Assembly: GCF_052324685.1 (NCBI RefSeq)
Contig: NW_027506901.1
Coordinates: forward strand, 521,501-585,500
From: Brachyhypopomus gauderio
Lineage: Eukaryota > Chordata > Actinopteri > Gymnotiformes > Hypopomidae
Direction: 5' to 3'
Length of the DNA stretch: 64,000 nt
Shown: piece by piece, positions 50,618 through 62,136 of the stretch
Layout: the number at the start of each line of letters is the position of its first letter
Position numbering within the stretch: the first letter of the stretch is position 1
Notes under the pieces: generated by a model
Told to the model about the DNA's origin: nothing
Database searches by the model: none
Seen by the model: only the letters and a program-made list of their open reading frames with translations
Program-made: the position numbers and the translations under genes

Positions 50618-50658
50618 TTTGTCACATAAATCTCTTAAAGCCTTACTTCCCATCTGTT

Positions 50659-51915
50659 TTGCCAGCATCTGGTGGATTGGCTCCTGTTGTGCCTGAGGGC
50701 TCTAAGGAGGGTGAGTCCGCTGTGGTGAGGGATTGCTGTCTGAGTATTGTCAGTAAAGAAGTAGATGAAGGTGTTAGTGGACCACCATATGAAATTGTGG
50801 TCGGGCGCCTTCAGAACTCTGAGGTTCTAGCCTTCTTGTCTCTGTATCTTTCCCACCTCTCTAATGAGGAGAAGGACAATATTGTTGGCCTCATTAGTGC
50901 ATTTCCATCTCTCTTTCCCGATATCCCAACTCGTACCAACTCGTACCCAACTCGTAACAATATCGTTGAGCACGATATTGATGTGGCTGGGGCATCCCCC
51001 ATTAAACAACATGCCTACCGTGTAAATCCAAAGGTCAGAAATGCCCAATCAACTTTCCAAAGGCTTGTTAATCGTGTTTTAGCAGGTATGAGAGGGTGTG
51101 ATGCTTACCTGGATGATCTGGTAATCTATAGCACCACCTGGAGTGATCATGTGAGTAATATAAGAGAACTGTTTACCCGTCTTTCGGAAGCCAATCTGAC
51201 AATTAATTTAGCTAAATGCGAGTTTGGGAAGGCCAGAGTTACATATCTGGGTAAGGTTGTTGGAGGTGGACAGGTTCGGCCTGTCGAAGCAAAGGTTGAG
51301 GCCATCTGTAATTTTCCTGTGCCAAGAAACTGTCGGGAACTCCGGAGGTTTTTGGGAATGGCTGGTTATTACAGGGCTTTTTGTAACTAAACAGAACTTG
51401 CTTCTGTTGTTGCATCTTTAACCAACCTTCTCAGTCCTAAGGCACAGTTTCAGTGGTCCAGTAATTGTCAGGAACCCTTTGATAATGCAAAATGTCTTTT
51501 AGCTACTGCTCCGGTGTTGCAGGCCCCAAACTTTAACTCTCCCTTTTGTTTGGCTGTAGATGCCAGTGAGCATGGTGCTGGTGCTGTGTTGATGCAGAGT
51601 GACTTGGGTGGGGTAGAGCATCCAGTATGCTACTACTCTAAGAAATTTAATAGTCACCAACGAGCTTACTCCACTGTGGAACGAGAGGCTCTTGTCCTGA
51701 TTCTTGCTGTGCAACATTTTGAAGTTTATTTGGGGTCTTCATTGGTCCCCATAACTGTTTACACTGATCACAACCCACTGGTTTTTATTGATAAAATGAG
51801 AAACCAGAATCAACGCATCATGCGGTGGAGTTTAATTCTCCAGTGTTACCCGCTCCTAATTCAGCACATCAGGGGTAGGGATAATGTAATAGCTGATGCA
51901 TTGTCCCGAGTTTAG
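50659..51915 (+). pseudogene. Gmr1-like reverse transcriptase and RNase H
   Basis: The sequence runs from SNEEKDNIVGLISAFPSLFP through YRVNPKVRN, then jumps to AQSTFQRLVNRVL, so most of the fingers/palm is deleted. It then continues with CDAYLDDLVIYS, the connection RRFLGMAGYYRAFC, an in-frame TAA at 51388-51390, and RNase H (LAVDASEHGAGAVL, YSTVEREALVLI, YTDHNPL) ending ADALSRV. It follows the integrase, which gives the gag-PR-IN-RT-RH order. Confidence 0.85.
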
Positions 51916-52075
51916 GAATCGTTTATTTTTGTTTTTGTTTTTTCCTCTTAGACATATTTTCTTTCTCCTAGGCGCCAGGATTAAGGAAGGTGTGTTTCTG
52001 AAGGGAACACAAGTGGTCTTTTATTTAGGATTTTGTTGAGCTTGGTTTGTACCAACCCTCTTTTAGGGAGGGAGG

Positions 52076-52402
52076 TGTTACAACCCCATGGGTACTAGTC
52101 TGTCAGTGCACGGGCAGGGCTGGGTCTGATTGGTCTAATTAGATCATTGAGAACACCTTGGTGGTATTGTTTATAAGGAGGGGCTCTTTCTTTCTGGGGG
52201 GGGCATTTATTTTCTTTGTTTGGGCACGTTGTGTTGGGCTTCTTGATTGCTCCTCTCTCTCTCCTATTTAAGCACTACTACTCAACCTACATCTCTCTCT
52301 CTCTCCTATTTTTGAATTGACTTATTAAAAATTTCTTCGAGAATTGAACCGTTGTTGTTCCCTTCTTATGTTGCGGTGTGTGGACGAGCTCAGGCCGTAA
52401 CA
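52076..52402 (+). repeat. 3' LTR of the Gmr1-like element
   Basis: It starts TGTTACAACCCC after the polypurine tract AGGGAGGGAGG and ends GGCCGTAACA, about 327 bp. It holds TTTATAAGGAGG as a TATA candidate and ATTAAAAA near its end. Confidence 0.7.
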
Positions 52403-52735
52403 CACCGCAATCGAAATGTGTCCTCTGCTTTTACCCATCTGTGCAATTGGAACACACACACAAACACACTAGTGATTACTAGGGGGCTGTGGTGCACACG
52501 TGCCCAGAGCGGTGGGCAGCCCTAGCCCGGCACCCGGGGAGCAGTTGGGGTTTGGTGCCTTGCTCAAGGGCACCTCAGTCAAGGCCTCACAAGGTCACAA
52601 GATCAGTTCCCTACCACCAGACCATGACTGTAGTGGTGTACAGTCACACTGTAGTGGTGTACACACTGTAGTGGTGTAGAGTCACACTGTAGTGGTGTAG
52701 AGTCACACTGTAGCGGTGTAGAGTCACACTGTGTA
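52403..52735. repeat. Dispersed fish repeat and 21-bp tandem repeat
   Basis: The first part (GTGTCCTCTGCTTTTACCC ... GGTGCCTTGCTCAAGGGCAC) is a widespread-looking fish repeat. It is followed at about 52622-52735 by roughly five copies of a 21-bp unit containing CACTGTAGTGGTGTAGAGT. Confidence 0.6.
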
Positions 52736-53280
52736 GCTGGCTGGGTCTCAGCCTTCATCCACACTGCGAGTTCTGGTCCTCTTACGGGTAATATTAACAT
52801 TTACTCAATTACTCAATTTCCATGAAGGCATTTATATAAAGAACTTTACCCAATACTTGCATAGATTACATAGTTAAATTTTTTGCAAATTGTTTTGGTT
52901 ATTTTTGCTTGTTTGTTGTGCAGAGAGGACAAGTGTGAGCTACAGTAGTCCATGAGAAAGCGCTGATCATACTACAATGACCAAACAGCTCATCAAAACA
53001 GTACTGCGCATGCTAACAGAGTTAGCTATATAGCAGACAAACCAACTATTTAGCCTGATATCTTTAATCAGCTATTATAACACAGCACTGTAAACTTCTG
53101 CTAATGGGCCAGGTGGTAATATGCATAGAATAATGACTCTTTGTTTATAATGCAACAGGATTATGCAACATCGGTAGTAACAATAGTTGTATTTTCAATG
53201 TAAAAGCAAAAAATAATAGATTGCAAAATGTAAGATCAGTATAAAAATCCAATCAAAAATAACATTTGACAAACTCACAA
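52736..53280. other. Downstream region of C1q copy C; no gene seen
   Basis: The last about 180 bp are distantly similar to the downstream flank of the other copies (GGTGGTAATATGCATA versus GGTGGTAATCTGCATA), but much more diverged than elsewhere in the array. Confidence 0.5.
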
Positions 53281-56140
53281 TCAATTAGTAAAGATGAGGT
53301 GTCCACTAAAAGTATTGCCCTTGAAACCACACGCAGACAAGTAATAGGAGGCAGGTAAACGAGTGTTAACAACATCTCCTTTCTGCAGCTGCAGGGTAAG
53401 ACCACCAGCAATGTATTTGTAATTATTACCATAGTTATTATAACCATATCCATATAAGAAGAGCAGCTTCTCATTGTTCTTGTACAAATTAACACCTGAA
53501 TAATAGCCATAAGTCGCTGAACAGGTGGTGAACCTGACGTAGTAGACTCCTCTGACTGGAGCGGTCAACATTCCTGAAATAAGACACACAAATCAGGTAC
53601 TTTTCCACTTATAAATAATATCATAATGAACCATTAACTGCAGAATGTGCAAATTAACTGAATCATGAAGTTGATTCATAGTCAACTGCTAGAAAATCTG
53701 CCTAAAATGATAATTTACTGCCAGTAGTCTAGAGAACATTTATCTGTTTATTTTCTTTTTTAGTAGGAGAGTGTGATTCTTTCCTCAGGCATAAACGAAT
53801 GCGTTCAGTAATTTTCTAGAGGTATTAACCAATGATAGTGTAGAGGAGCAGAGAGAATAATTTCATTGGTCAAAATCCAATCATTTTTCCTGATTGGCTG
53901 ACAACTTGTCAGTGAGCCAGCACACGAGGATGTTTGCAGCGGTGCAGAGGGAATCTGAGCGAGAACAGAGTAAATATGACTGAAAGATGGACACGTGTGC
54001 GTGGTGTGTGAATCATGCTTTCATATTCAAAAATGTGTTCTTGACTAGTGGCAGTTAATCAACACCATACATACCATACTTCACTGGTTTTTAGTGTAAC
54101 TGAGCAAATAACATACTCACAACTCATGTCTGCATGTCATAACCCAAACTCCACTTCCCAGAACCCCACACTGCTAACCACACCTTCCAATCCCATAATT
54201 CCTTCCAGTTCTGATTCTTAACGTCACCTGTTTTGTGTTTTCCCACTAGTCTGATTAAAGTCTGGTCTTTCCACTCGTCTGTGGTTTACTATGTGTTTCC
54301 ACATTGTTGTTTTACGTCTTTTGTCATCAATCTGTTTCTGTTCTTTGCTATAATTGTCTGTTCTGTTTGCTGTGTTTCTGTCCATCCATGTTGAGATGAA
54401 CACCTGGTTTTGGATTGTCTTTCTGTATATGAACCAGCCATATACTCTAGAAAAACTGCTCTTTATAAATATTAGTCCAGAAACACTGGAATGTTGAATT
54501 ATTACTCCAGAAATGCTGCACTGATGAATTATTACTCCAGAAATACTGCACAGTTGAATTATTACTCCAGAAATACTACAGAGTTGAACTATTACTCCAG
54601 AAATACTGCACAGTAGTAATTATTACTCCAGCCTGACTGCAGTGTTTTCCAGTGCCATGGCTACATCTGTGGTACACTGATGGTTCTGATCGCTCCTGAT
54701 CTGATGTGTAGACATGTTGTGAGTACCTGTACTTGGGCTGTAAGCTCCTCCAACATTTGTGATGACCACAGAGTAGACCACATTGGTGATGCTGTTCAAA
54801 GATCCCAAACTTCCATCCAGAGCCGCTGAGAATGCCACCTTGGGTCTGTCTACAGAGTCCAACACCATCAGTGACACAGAACACATGGACTTGTACAACT
54901 CTTCTCCTAGTGGGTTCACCAGTGAGGGGTTTACAGTTTACCTATGTTTGCTCTCTTCAGATAGTCCACATCACTTTCACTAGTAGCCAGTCTGGCATTA
55001 AGGGCTGTTGAGGAACATAATTGAGGATGATAAGTGAACATGAGGGGGAGTTTGTATGCTGTAGGGAGTCCTGCAGTCGTCAGTGTCAGGTTGGATCTGT
55101 GCTTATTTACCTGCACTTGTTTTCTTCAGTATCATTACTTGATTCTTACTGGCGTCTAGTGCAGTCTTTGTTGCTGTTCATTAAGCCATAATGAGAAACC
55201 AAAAATATTAACATGTGAATTATATGGTAATAATAACAAAACACATAAAGGGGACTCTCACAGACAGGTAGAACAGAGCAGTGTTGGTAAAATGCCCAAC
55301 AGAATCACTCTGCTCACAGCTGTGGGGACACTAGAGTAGAAGAGATAAATAGGGAGGAAATTAAGAAGGAGCAGGTGTGTGATTGGTAAGGGGGCGTGGC
55401 TGTGAGGTGTGATTGGTGGATTCCTGGCTGAGTGTTGACTGAGGCATGACAATCGTATTTATTTACCCGTTTTCTGTTTCTTCAGGATTTTAACTTCACC
55501 CTCAGAGGCTGCTAACCTGTCCTTCACAGCAGACATCTCAGCTGTCTGTGCTGAAAGAAGGAAAACAAATCTGATCACTGGGGAAAACTCACCAAATATT
55601 TAAACGTTTTATAAAAGCAACATGTACATTTGTATGATCTACACCCCATGTTGTGTTTTTTGTTAGATAAGCTCTGTCCATGAACACATAATTCCATTAC
55701 CTGAAATCTCTTTATTCAAGGTCTCCACTTTATTCTCCATTTGTTTGGTCTGTTTGATCCGTTGGGCAATTTTGCTCTTCAGGGCTGGCAAAGAATTTAT
55801 CATTGAACTCAAACCATGAACTCAAATGTTTCAGTTATTTAAGACAAAATTGGAAAACCAAAAAATATCTAAATCTTTAGTTGGTGAATAGTTACTGTTG
55901 TTATATATCTGAACATCCAAACAGAAAAAGCACCAAATCACTCTTACCCGTGTTTTCCTGCTGCACGTATTTCATCTCCGTCTTCAGCTCCACCAGAGCG
56001 GTTCCTTGCTGGTACACAGTGTCTTTAAGCTGCTTCAACTCAGTAGGGAAGTTTGTTGGATTTGAAGCTTCAGCACTTTCAGCTTCCTGCAGGCTGTTGT
56101 GGACCAGCAGCAGTAGAGTTACAACAGCACTTCTCTTCAT
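53281..56140 (-). CDS. C1q-domain secreted protein, copy C (one stalk exon, divergent terminal exon)
   Basis: Six exons give 279 residues: 55948-56140, 55701-55784, 55467-55550, 54942-55004, 54727-54849 and 53281-53573. Exons 1-5 are almost identical to the other copies. The terminal exon is clearly different, with YVRFTTCSATYGYYSGVNLY, a Tyr/Asn/Gly-rich insertion (GYGYNNYGNN) and an ending SGHLIFTN. The intron before it (about 53590-54420) and the 3' flank are also diverged, so the gene is a mosaic of a young 5' part and an old 3' part. The C1q fold hallmarks remain ([26 protein letters not shown]). It is expected to be secreted and trimeric. Confidence 0.84.
54470..54630. repeat. Intronic minisatellite, copy C (about 5 units)
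   Basis: The same 28-30-bp unit as in other copies, about five times, with more sequence variation among units. Confidence 0.85.
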
Positions 56141-56181
56141 CTTGACCACCTCTCTCAGTGTGTGGAGATAAACTGCTCTTC

Positions 56182-56186
56182 TTATA
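56182..56186 (-). promoter_or_regulatory. TATA box of C1q copy C
   Basis: TATAAG lies 42 nt upstream of the start codon at 56140 in conserved context. Confidence 0.6.
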
Positions 56187-57540
56187 CACCTACTGAGATG
56201 AGCAGTTCTCAGATCTTACCATGATGAGGCCACTCACACTTCCTCCTTTGTTCCACTGCCAAATAAGGCAGTGATGCTTCTTACCACATTTGCTTTCCTA
56301 CAGGAGGAACCCTGAAGTGGAGGAGTCCACCTGTTTGATCCTGCAGCTTCTAGGAGGTCACTGGTCTTCAAATGTCTTCTTTCTTTGCAGAAGGTTTAGT
56401 AACATCCATAAGTCTCATTAAGCTATGAATCTAACCCTCTGCAGTATGCTTGCAATTATTTTGTGAAGCATCAACATCATTTATGTTTAAGAAACACCTT
56501 TGTGTAACCTTTCCTCTTTGTCAAATCTTACTAAAATTCAGTATGTTATCAGCATGAGGTTCATCTAATGCTGTGTCAGTTATCTTAATTGCAAAATTGT
56601 ATCTTGGGTGTTATTAAATGTATGTGAATAATTTCAAAGGCCTTAAAGATTTCCAAAACATTCTAATAAATGAGAACACCAGAGATAACAATAATAGTTA
56701 TCATTGAATCATAATTAGTCAATAGTATATCTGAATGATGTGTTGTGTGTTTCATTTCATGGTTGTATTGAGCAATCTTTGTGCTGCTCTGACAATGATG
56801 AGATGAGGAATCTTATCTGCATCACAACTTCATACCAACTCATTTCACAGGTCAGTGTTAACGTACTGTTGCTCAAGATGACCACATTACTTGTTACATA
56901 ATACATAGTGCAATTATGCAAGCGTTCAACACACCACCACCAATAACTGCACAAATACCAACGATACCTGCACAAGGTCAGAAGGATCAGGGGATAATAG
57001 ATGGTCTAGTACAGTGGAAGTCCACACTCAACACTCTCATTATTACTAACGTGTTCTTATGTTTTGATGATTCATCTCAGTGGTTCTCAGTCTACTACAC
57101 ATATCAGAACTTCCCATGTTTACACCTGATCCAGCTAACAGACTAATGAACAACCTGTCCAGGTTGAGAAGGATATGTTCAACCAGAGAGAACTACATCC
57201 AGGAAATGGTCCAGTGAACCCACTCACCTAAACAAGCCGTGCTGTGTGTTCAGTACTGATGGTGCTGATTTTATGACTAACTCTGGACTCTAAAAATGAG
57301 CCTGTACTACAGTGTAATCCTCCATAACAGTGATATAAGTAGAGTGACGTGAGTGACATGTTAAAGAAGGCTGATCTGAGTCTGATAGAGAAGACCTGGC
57401 TTTGGTCAAGGTGAATATATCGTCTGGCATAATTTTGTCTTGTGTGTAGCTGCTCAGATTTGAAAACCATTTCACGAAGCTCCTGAAACACAGGTGCTCC
57501 TTCCCGAGGAGGTTTGGAGCTCTTAAGTGTGTGCTGAACT
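56187..57540. repeat. Upstream flank of C1q unit (copy C), longest intact version
   Basis: This is the reference empty-site version for the LTR element at 1325 and the LINE pieces at 15238 and 15990. It is non-coding apart from possible relict exon-like stretches on the minus strand at about 56910-56990 and 57290-57500. Confidence 0.7.
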
Positions 57541-57761
57541 GGGCAACTGGCATGCTATGTGATTCAGCACTCAGTGGTCCTGATCTGTGAGATTTGCATG
57601 GTCTAATGGCAGAGCTGTTGTTCCCACAGACATTCTACAATAATCACAATTACAGCAGACCAAGGCAGAAATGTCTTGAACATATTCATAGTAAAGATTC
57701 AGTCCTCTGACTGTGGCACATTTAAAGTCGTAGAGCTACATTATGGCCCCTTCTACCGCGT

Positions 57762-58513
57762 GTCAGAGACAGGAACTCGAGTGAGTGACTCGGGTCAACG
57801 TCAAACTTAAGTGGCCTACAAAAAGACTTCAGACTTGACTTGAAACTCGTCCCTAATGACTCAAGACTCTACCTCATCCAAAATAACTCGTGGACAATAA
57901 AACTCAGTTGGTTATCTGTGTGCAAGTTATAAAAAAATAGTTTCCTTGTGTTTGTTTTGACATTATTGCTTATACTTGTTTTGGTGATTTGGGACGCAAC
58001 CCTTTTGCTCGTGACGTATCAACATTGTTTAGCAAGAAATCAGAGAGAAATGTCAAATGTAAACAAACGAGGTTGCCATGGCTATGGCTGGAGTACCATA
58101 CTTTAGCAGTAGGGACAAAACTGAAGGAACAACATGTAAAGAATGTGGGAAATTGACGACACTGGAACACCACATCAAACTTCATAAGCACCTAAAACAC
58201 ACCCAGATAGCTTTGTTTAGTTTACGTTAGACATTTAGCCATCATTACGTTTTTTTGGTAAAATAAAGTTTAAATGTCATTCTAGGATGGGAGTTTACAT
58301 TTTTTGATAATTCGCAACGGTTTTGGCCATATGAGACTCAGATAATATGCACAAGTGGCTGATAATGGTGGATGGTAGGTACAATAGGAGCTACCAAGGT
58401 AGTAAATAAAATAGTTATTTTCCAACTCCTAAGTCCTTAAACCTATCCTGGTCTTGACTTAAGACTTAAGTTAGACTCTAGCCTAAAGACTTGTGACTTT
58501 TGAACATCTCTGG
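57762..58513. mobile_element. Probable hAT-like fragment with GACTCAAGACT-rich ends
   Basis: One end is CAGAGACAGGAACTCGAGT and the other, inverted, CAGAGATGTTCAAAAGTC. The subterminal regions are rich in ACTCAAGACT and AGTCTTGAGT words typical of fish hAT elements. A clean 8-bp target duplication was not found. Confidence 0.45.
58078..58230 (+). pseudogene. Short frame with CxxC...H...H zinc-finger-like pattern
   Basis: A 50-residue frame starts MAMAGVPYFSSRDKTEGTTC, and CKECGKLTTLEHHIKLHKHL has the cysteine and histidine spacing of a BED or C2H2 finger. It lies inside the hAT-like fragment and may be the first exon of a lost transposase. This is speculative. Confidence 0.35.
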
Positions 58514-58639
58514 TGTCAACTAACCTATAGGCTAAAATAAATTTGTATCTGGATTTTGTTGTGTAAGAAAAGGATTCTTCTTCTTCTTATAATAAAATCA
58601 CTTTTTGATCTGGAATGAAGATCATGTTTGTTTCAGTCT

Positions 58640-58870
58640 TTTGTCTTTTTTCTTTGGGACCTTTGGCTCCTTTGACATATTAAACCATCATCCTCTCTGT
58701 TGTCTCCAGATTGGTGTGACTGGATCTGCATTCAAATGGTTCCAATCCTATCTGGTCGGTTGAATCTATCAGGTAACGTGGAGAGGATTCACATCCAATC
58801 CATGTAGACTCTCTCCCCGTGTGCCCCAGGGCTCAGTACTAGAAACTGTTCTCTTCTCTATGTAAGCCCA
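58640..58870 (+). pseudogene. Relict LINE RT fragment (unit 4 flank)
   Basis: This is the third copy of the relict described at 6860 and 18460. It reads GSAFKWFQSYLVG, a stop, then IYQVTWRGFTSNPCRLSPRV and PQGSV. Confidence 0.65.
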
Positions 58871-59007
58871 ATTACTTCTCTCCTTCCCTTCTGTACAGGA
58901 ACTCCCTGCCCTCTCCATCACCTCACAGAAGTTCTCCCCCTGACCCTGAGACACTCCTTGTGGTTCACCCCTCTCCCCTCACTGTACCAATTCTCTTATC
59001 TCTCTCA

Positions 59008-59036
59008 CTCACACACACACACACACACACACACAC
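59008..59036. repeat. CA microsatellite (unit 4)
   Basis: About 14 CA repeats at the site homologous to 7749-7772 and 18862-18970. Confidence 0.95.
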
Positions 59037-59449
59037 TGAGGTTGAGTAAAAGGCTGTGGACACCAACACTCTGTACATCTCCTGGAGTTCGTCCAATTCC
59101 TCTACATGTTCCTAGTGCAGCACTGATTCACTCTCACTGCTCTCAACACCATTCATACAGATTCCTCCCAATACACAGTGTGCTCAGACTGTTCTTTACA
59201 TATTTTTTGCACTTTCACTGTAACACATTTACCTATAAGTCTATTTTCTTAGTACATTAGCAAACATGAAAACATTTTGGAAATGATTAGACATATTTCC
59301 AGTGTTTTTATAGTTTGTTTTGATTCTGTTATGAGTACCTTTGGATTTAAACTTGGAATCACACAGTAAATCTGCCATTAGACCAGAAGGTGGTAATCTG
59401 CATATTTAAAATAATGAGACTTCATTTATTATACAACCGGATCAGATCA

Positions 59450-59455
59450 TTTATT
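59450..59455 (-). terminator. Candidate polyadenylation signal of C1q copy D
   Basis: AATAAA on the minus strand, about 110 nt after the stop codon at 59566, is conserved with copies A and B. Confidence 0.6.
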
Positions 59456-59565
59456 TTAAATGTCTTTTCCGAGCCAGAAGTACAGAATGGAAAACAAATT
59501 GCCAAAAATAAGATCAGTATTAAAGTTTTAAGATGATTTGATACCAAAAATATCAACCAAAGAAC

Positions 59566-61724
59566 TCACATAGTAAAGATTAGGAAGCCACTAAAAGTGT
59601 TTCGATAGGTGTCCGTTTCATACAGCATATATCCTTGAGGTAAGCGTATGTGAACTAAATCTCCAGGCTCCAGTTGCAGTGTCAGGCCACCAGTGATGTA
59701 TCGGACATAGCCATCGGAATTATATTCATAAAGGTTCAGCAGCTTATCTTGGTTCTTGTACAGAAAAACACCTGAATTATAACCAGAATTTCCTGAGCAA
59801 CTGGTGAACCTGAAGTAGTAGACTCCTCTGACAGGAGCTGTAAACATTCCTGAAATAAGACAAACATCTTTTACACTAATGCACTTATAAATAATTATAG
59901 AATGAACAAGGCTATGAACTGCTGATTCGTTCAAACATCAGATTGAGTCATAATTAACCACTAGAAATCTAATATTCTAGCTTTGAAATTTGGAGTTTCA
60001 TTCTGCATATGAACCAGCCTTATATTCCAAAAATACTCCAGAAATACTGCACAGTTGAATTATTACTCCAGAAATACTGCAGTTGAATTATTACTCCAGA
60101 AATACTGCAGTTGAATTATTACTCCAGAAATACTACACAGTTGAATGATTACTCCGGAAATACTGCAGTTGAATGATTACTCCAGAAATACTACACAGTT
60201 GAACTATTACTCCAGAAATACTGCACAGTTGAATTATTACTCCAGCCTGACTGCAGTGTTTTCCAGTGCCATGGCTGCATCTGTGGTACACTGATGGTTC
60301 TGATTGCTCCTGATCTGATATGTAGACATGTTGTGAGTACCTGTATTTGGGCTGTAAGCTCCTCCAACATTTGTGATGACCACAGAGTAGACCACATTGG
60401 TGATGCTGTTCAAAGATCCCAAACTTGCAGCCAGAGCCGCTGAGAACGCCACCTTGGGTCTGTCTACAGAGTCCAACACCATCAGTGACACAGAACACAT
60501 GGACTTGTACAACTCTTCTCCTAGTGGGTTCACCAGTGAGGGGTTTAAAGTTTACCTATGTCTTTCTTTAGGCTGTCCACATCACTTTCACTAGTAGCCA
60601 GTCTGGCATTTAGGGCTGTTGAGGAACATAATTGAGGATGATAAGTGAACATGAGGGTGAGTTTGTATGCTGTAGGGAGTCCTGCAGTCATCAGTGTCAG
60701 GTTGGATCTGTGCTCATTTACCTGCACTTGTTTTCTTCAGTATCATTACTTCATTCTTACTGGCGTCTAGTGCAGTCTTTGTTGCTGTTCATGAAGCCAT
60801 AATGAGAAACCAAAAATATTAACATATGAATTATATGGTAATAATAACAAAACACATAAAGGGGACTCTCACAGACAGGTAGAACAGAGCAGTGTTGGTA
60901 AAATGCCCAACAGAATCACTCTGCTCACAGCTGTGGGGACACTAAAGTAGAAGAGATAAATAGGGAGAAAATTAAGAAGGAACAGGTGTAGGTGATAATT
61001 AATAAGCAGGTGATTGGTAAGTGTTGACTGAGGCATGACAATCATAATTATTTACCTGCATTCTGTTTCTTCAGCCTTTTGACTTCACCTTCAGAGGCTG
61101 CTAACCTGTCCTTCACAGCAGACATCTCAGCTGTCTGTGCTGAAAGAAGGAAAACAAATCTGTTTACTGGGGAAAACTCAGCAAATATTTAAACGTTGTA
61201 CATGTACATGCAATATGTACATTTGTATAATCTACACCTCGTGTGTTTTTTGTTAAGATAAACTCTGTCCATGAACACCATTACCTGAAATCTCTTTATT
61301 CAAGATCTCCACTTTATTCTCCATTTGTTTGCTTCTCTTGTTCTGTTGGGCCATTTTGGTCTTCAGGGCTGGCAAAGAATTTATCACTGAACTCAAACCA
61401 TGAACTCAAATGTTTCAGTTGTTTAAGACAAAATTGGAAAACCAAAAAATATAAAAATCTTTAGTTGGTGAATAGTTACTGTTGTTATATATCTGAACAA
61501 TCAAACAGAAAAAGCACCAAATCACTCTTACCCGTGTTCTCCTGCTGCACGTATTTCATCTCCGTCTTCAGCTCCACCAGAGCGGTTCCTTGCTGGTACA
61601 CAGTGTCTCTAAGCTGCTTCAACTCAGTAGGGAGGTTTGTTGGCTTTAAAGCTTCAGCACTTTCAGCTTCCTGCAGGCTGTTGTGGACCAGCAGCAGTAG
61701 AGTTACAACAGCACTTCTCTTCAT
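59566..61724 (-). CDS. C1q-domain secreted protein, copy D (one stalk exon)
   Basis: Six exons, 61532-61724, 61285-61368, 61056-61139, 60556-60615, 60341-60463 and 59566-59849, join in frame to 275 residues. The gene has no large insertion and is the clearest reference for the family. Exon 1 gives a signal peptide ([16 protein letters not shown]) and the start of a helical stalk ([20 protein letters not shown]). Exons 2-4 extend the coiled coil. The C1q domain begins [20 protein letters not shown] and ends [11 protein letters not shown]. All introns are phase 1 with GT-AG ends. The conserved TATA box and AATAAA frame the gene. It is likely an innate-immune or adhesive soluble protein; the ligand is unknown. 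Confidence 0.88.
60030..60245. repeat. Intronic minisatellite, copy D (about 7 units)
   Basis: The longest array of the 28-30-bp unit TTACTCCAGAAATACTGCA, alternating between forms with and without an extra ACA. Confidence 0.87.
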
Positions 61725-61765
61725 CTTGACCACCTCTCTCAGTGTGTGGAGATAAACTGCTCTTC

Positions 61766-61770
61766 TTATA
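61766..61770 (-). promoter_or_regulatory. TATA box of C1q copy D
   Basis: TATAAG lies 42 nt upstream of the start codon at 61724 in the conserved context. Confidence 0.6.
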
Positions 61771-62136
61771 CACCTACTGAGATGAGCAGTTCTCAGATCT
61801 TACCATGATGAGGCCACTCACACTTCCTCCTTTGTTCCACTGCCAAATAAGGCAGTGATGCTTCTTACCACATTTGCTTTCCTACAGGAGGAACCCTGAA
61901 GTGGAGGAGTCCACCTGTTTGATCCTGCAGCTTCTAGGAGGTCACTGCTCTTCAAATGTCTTCTTTCTTTGCAGAAGGTTTAGTAACGTCCATAAGTCTC
62001 ATTAAGCTATGAATCTAACCCTCTGCAGTACACTTGCAGTTTCATGCGTGAAGCATCAACATCATTTATGTTTAAGAAACACCTTTGCGTAACCTTTCCT
62101 CTTTGTCAAACCTTACTAAAATTCAGTATGTTATTT
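61771..62136. repeat. Upstream flank of C1q unit (copy D), proximal part
   Basis: This is highly similar to 56187-56545 and then breaks off at AGTATGTTAT. Confidence 0.7.

Larger units (their letters stand above)
46394..50655 (-). mobile_element. L2-like LINE inserted in the Gmr1-like element
   Basis: The 3' tail at the low coordinate is CAATCAATCAATCAA followed by TTTTATTTATATAGCAC. The element runs on the minus strand with RT near 47080-48084 and endonuclease near 49067-49600. The 5' boundary is approximate, because the Gmr1-like RT resumes at about 50659. A hAT element is inserted at 49617-50617. Confidence 0.8.
57541..58590. other. Insertion absent from the other unit junction
   Basis: At 18409 the flanks meet directly (GTGCTGAACTAAATAAAATC), whereas here 1.05 kb lies between GTGCTGAACT and AATAAAATC. 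It contains the hAT-like element at 57762-58513. Confidence 0.55.

Noticed and set aside
54001..54420. Separate gene in the long intron of copy C
   Set aside because: No long frame or motif is present, and the surrounding exons splice in frame across it.
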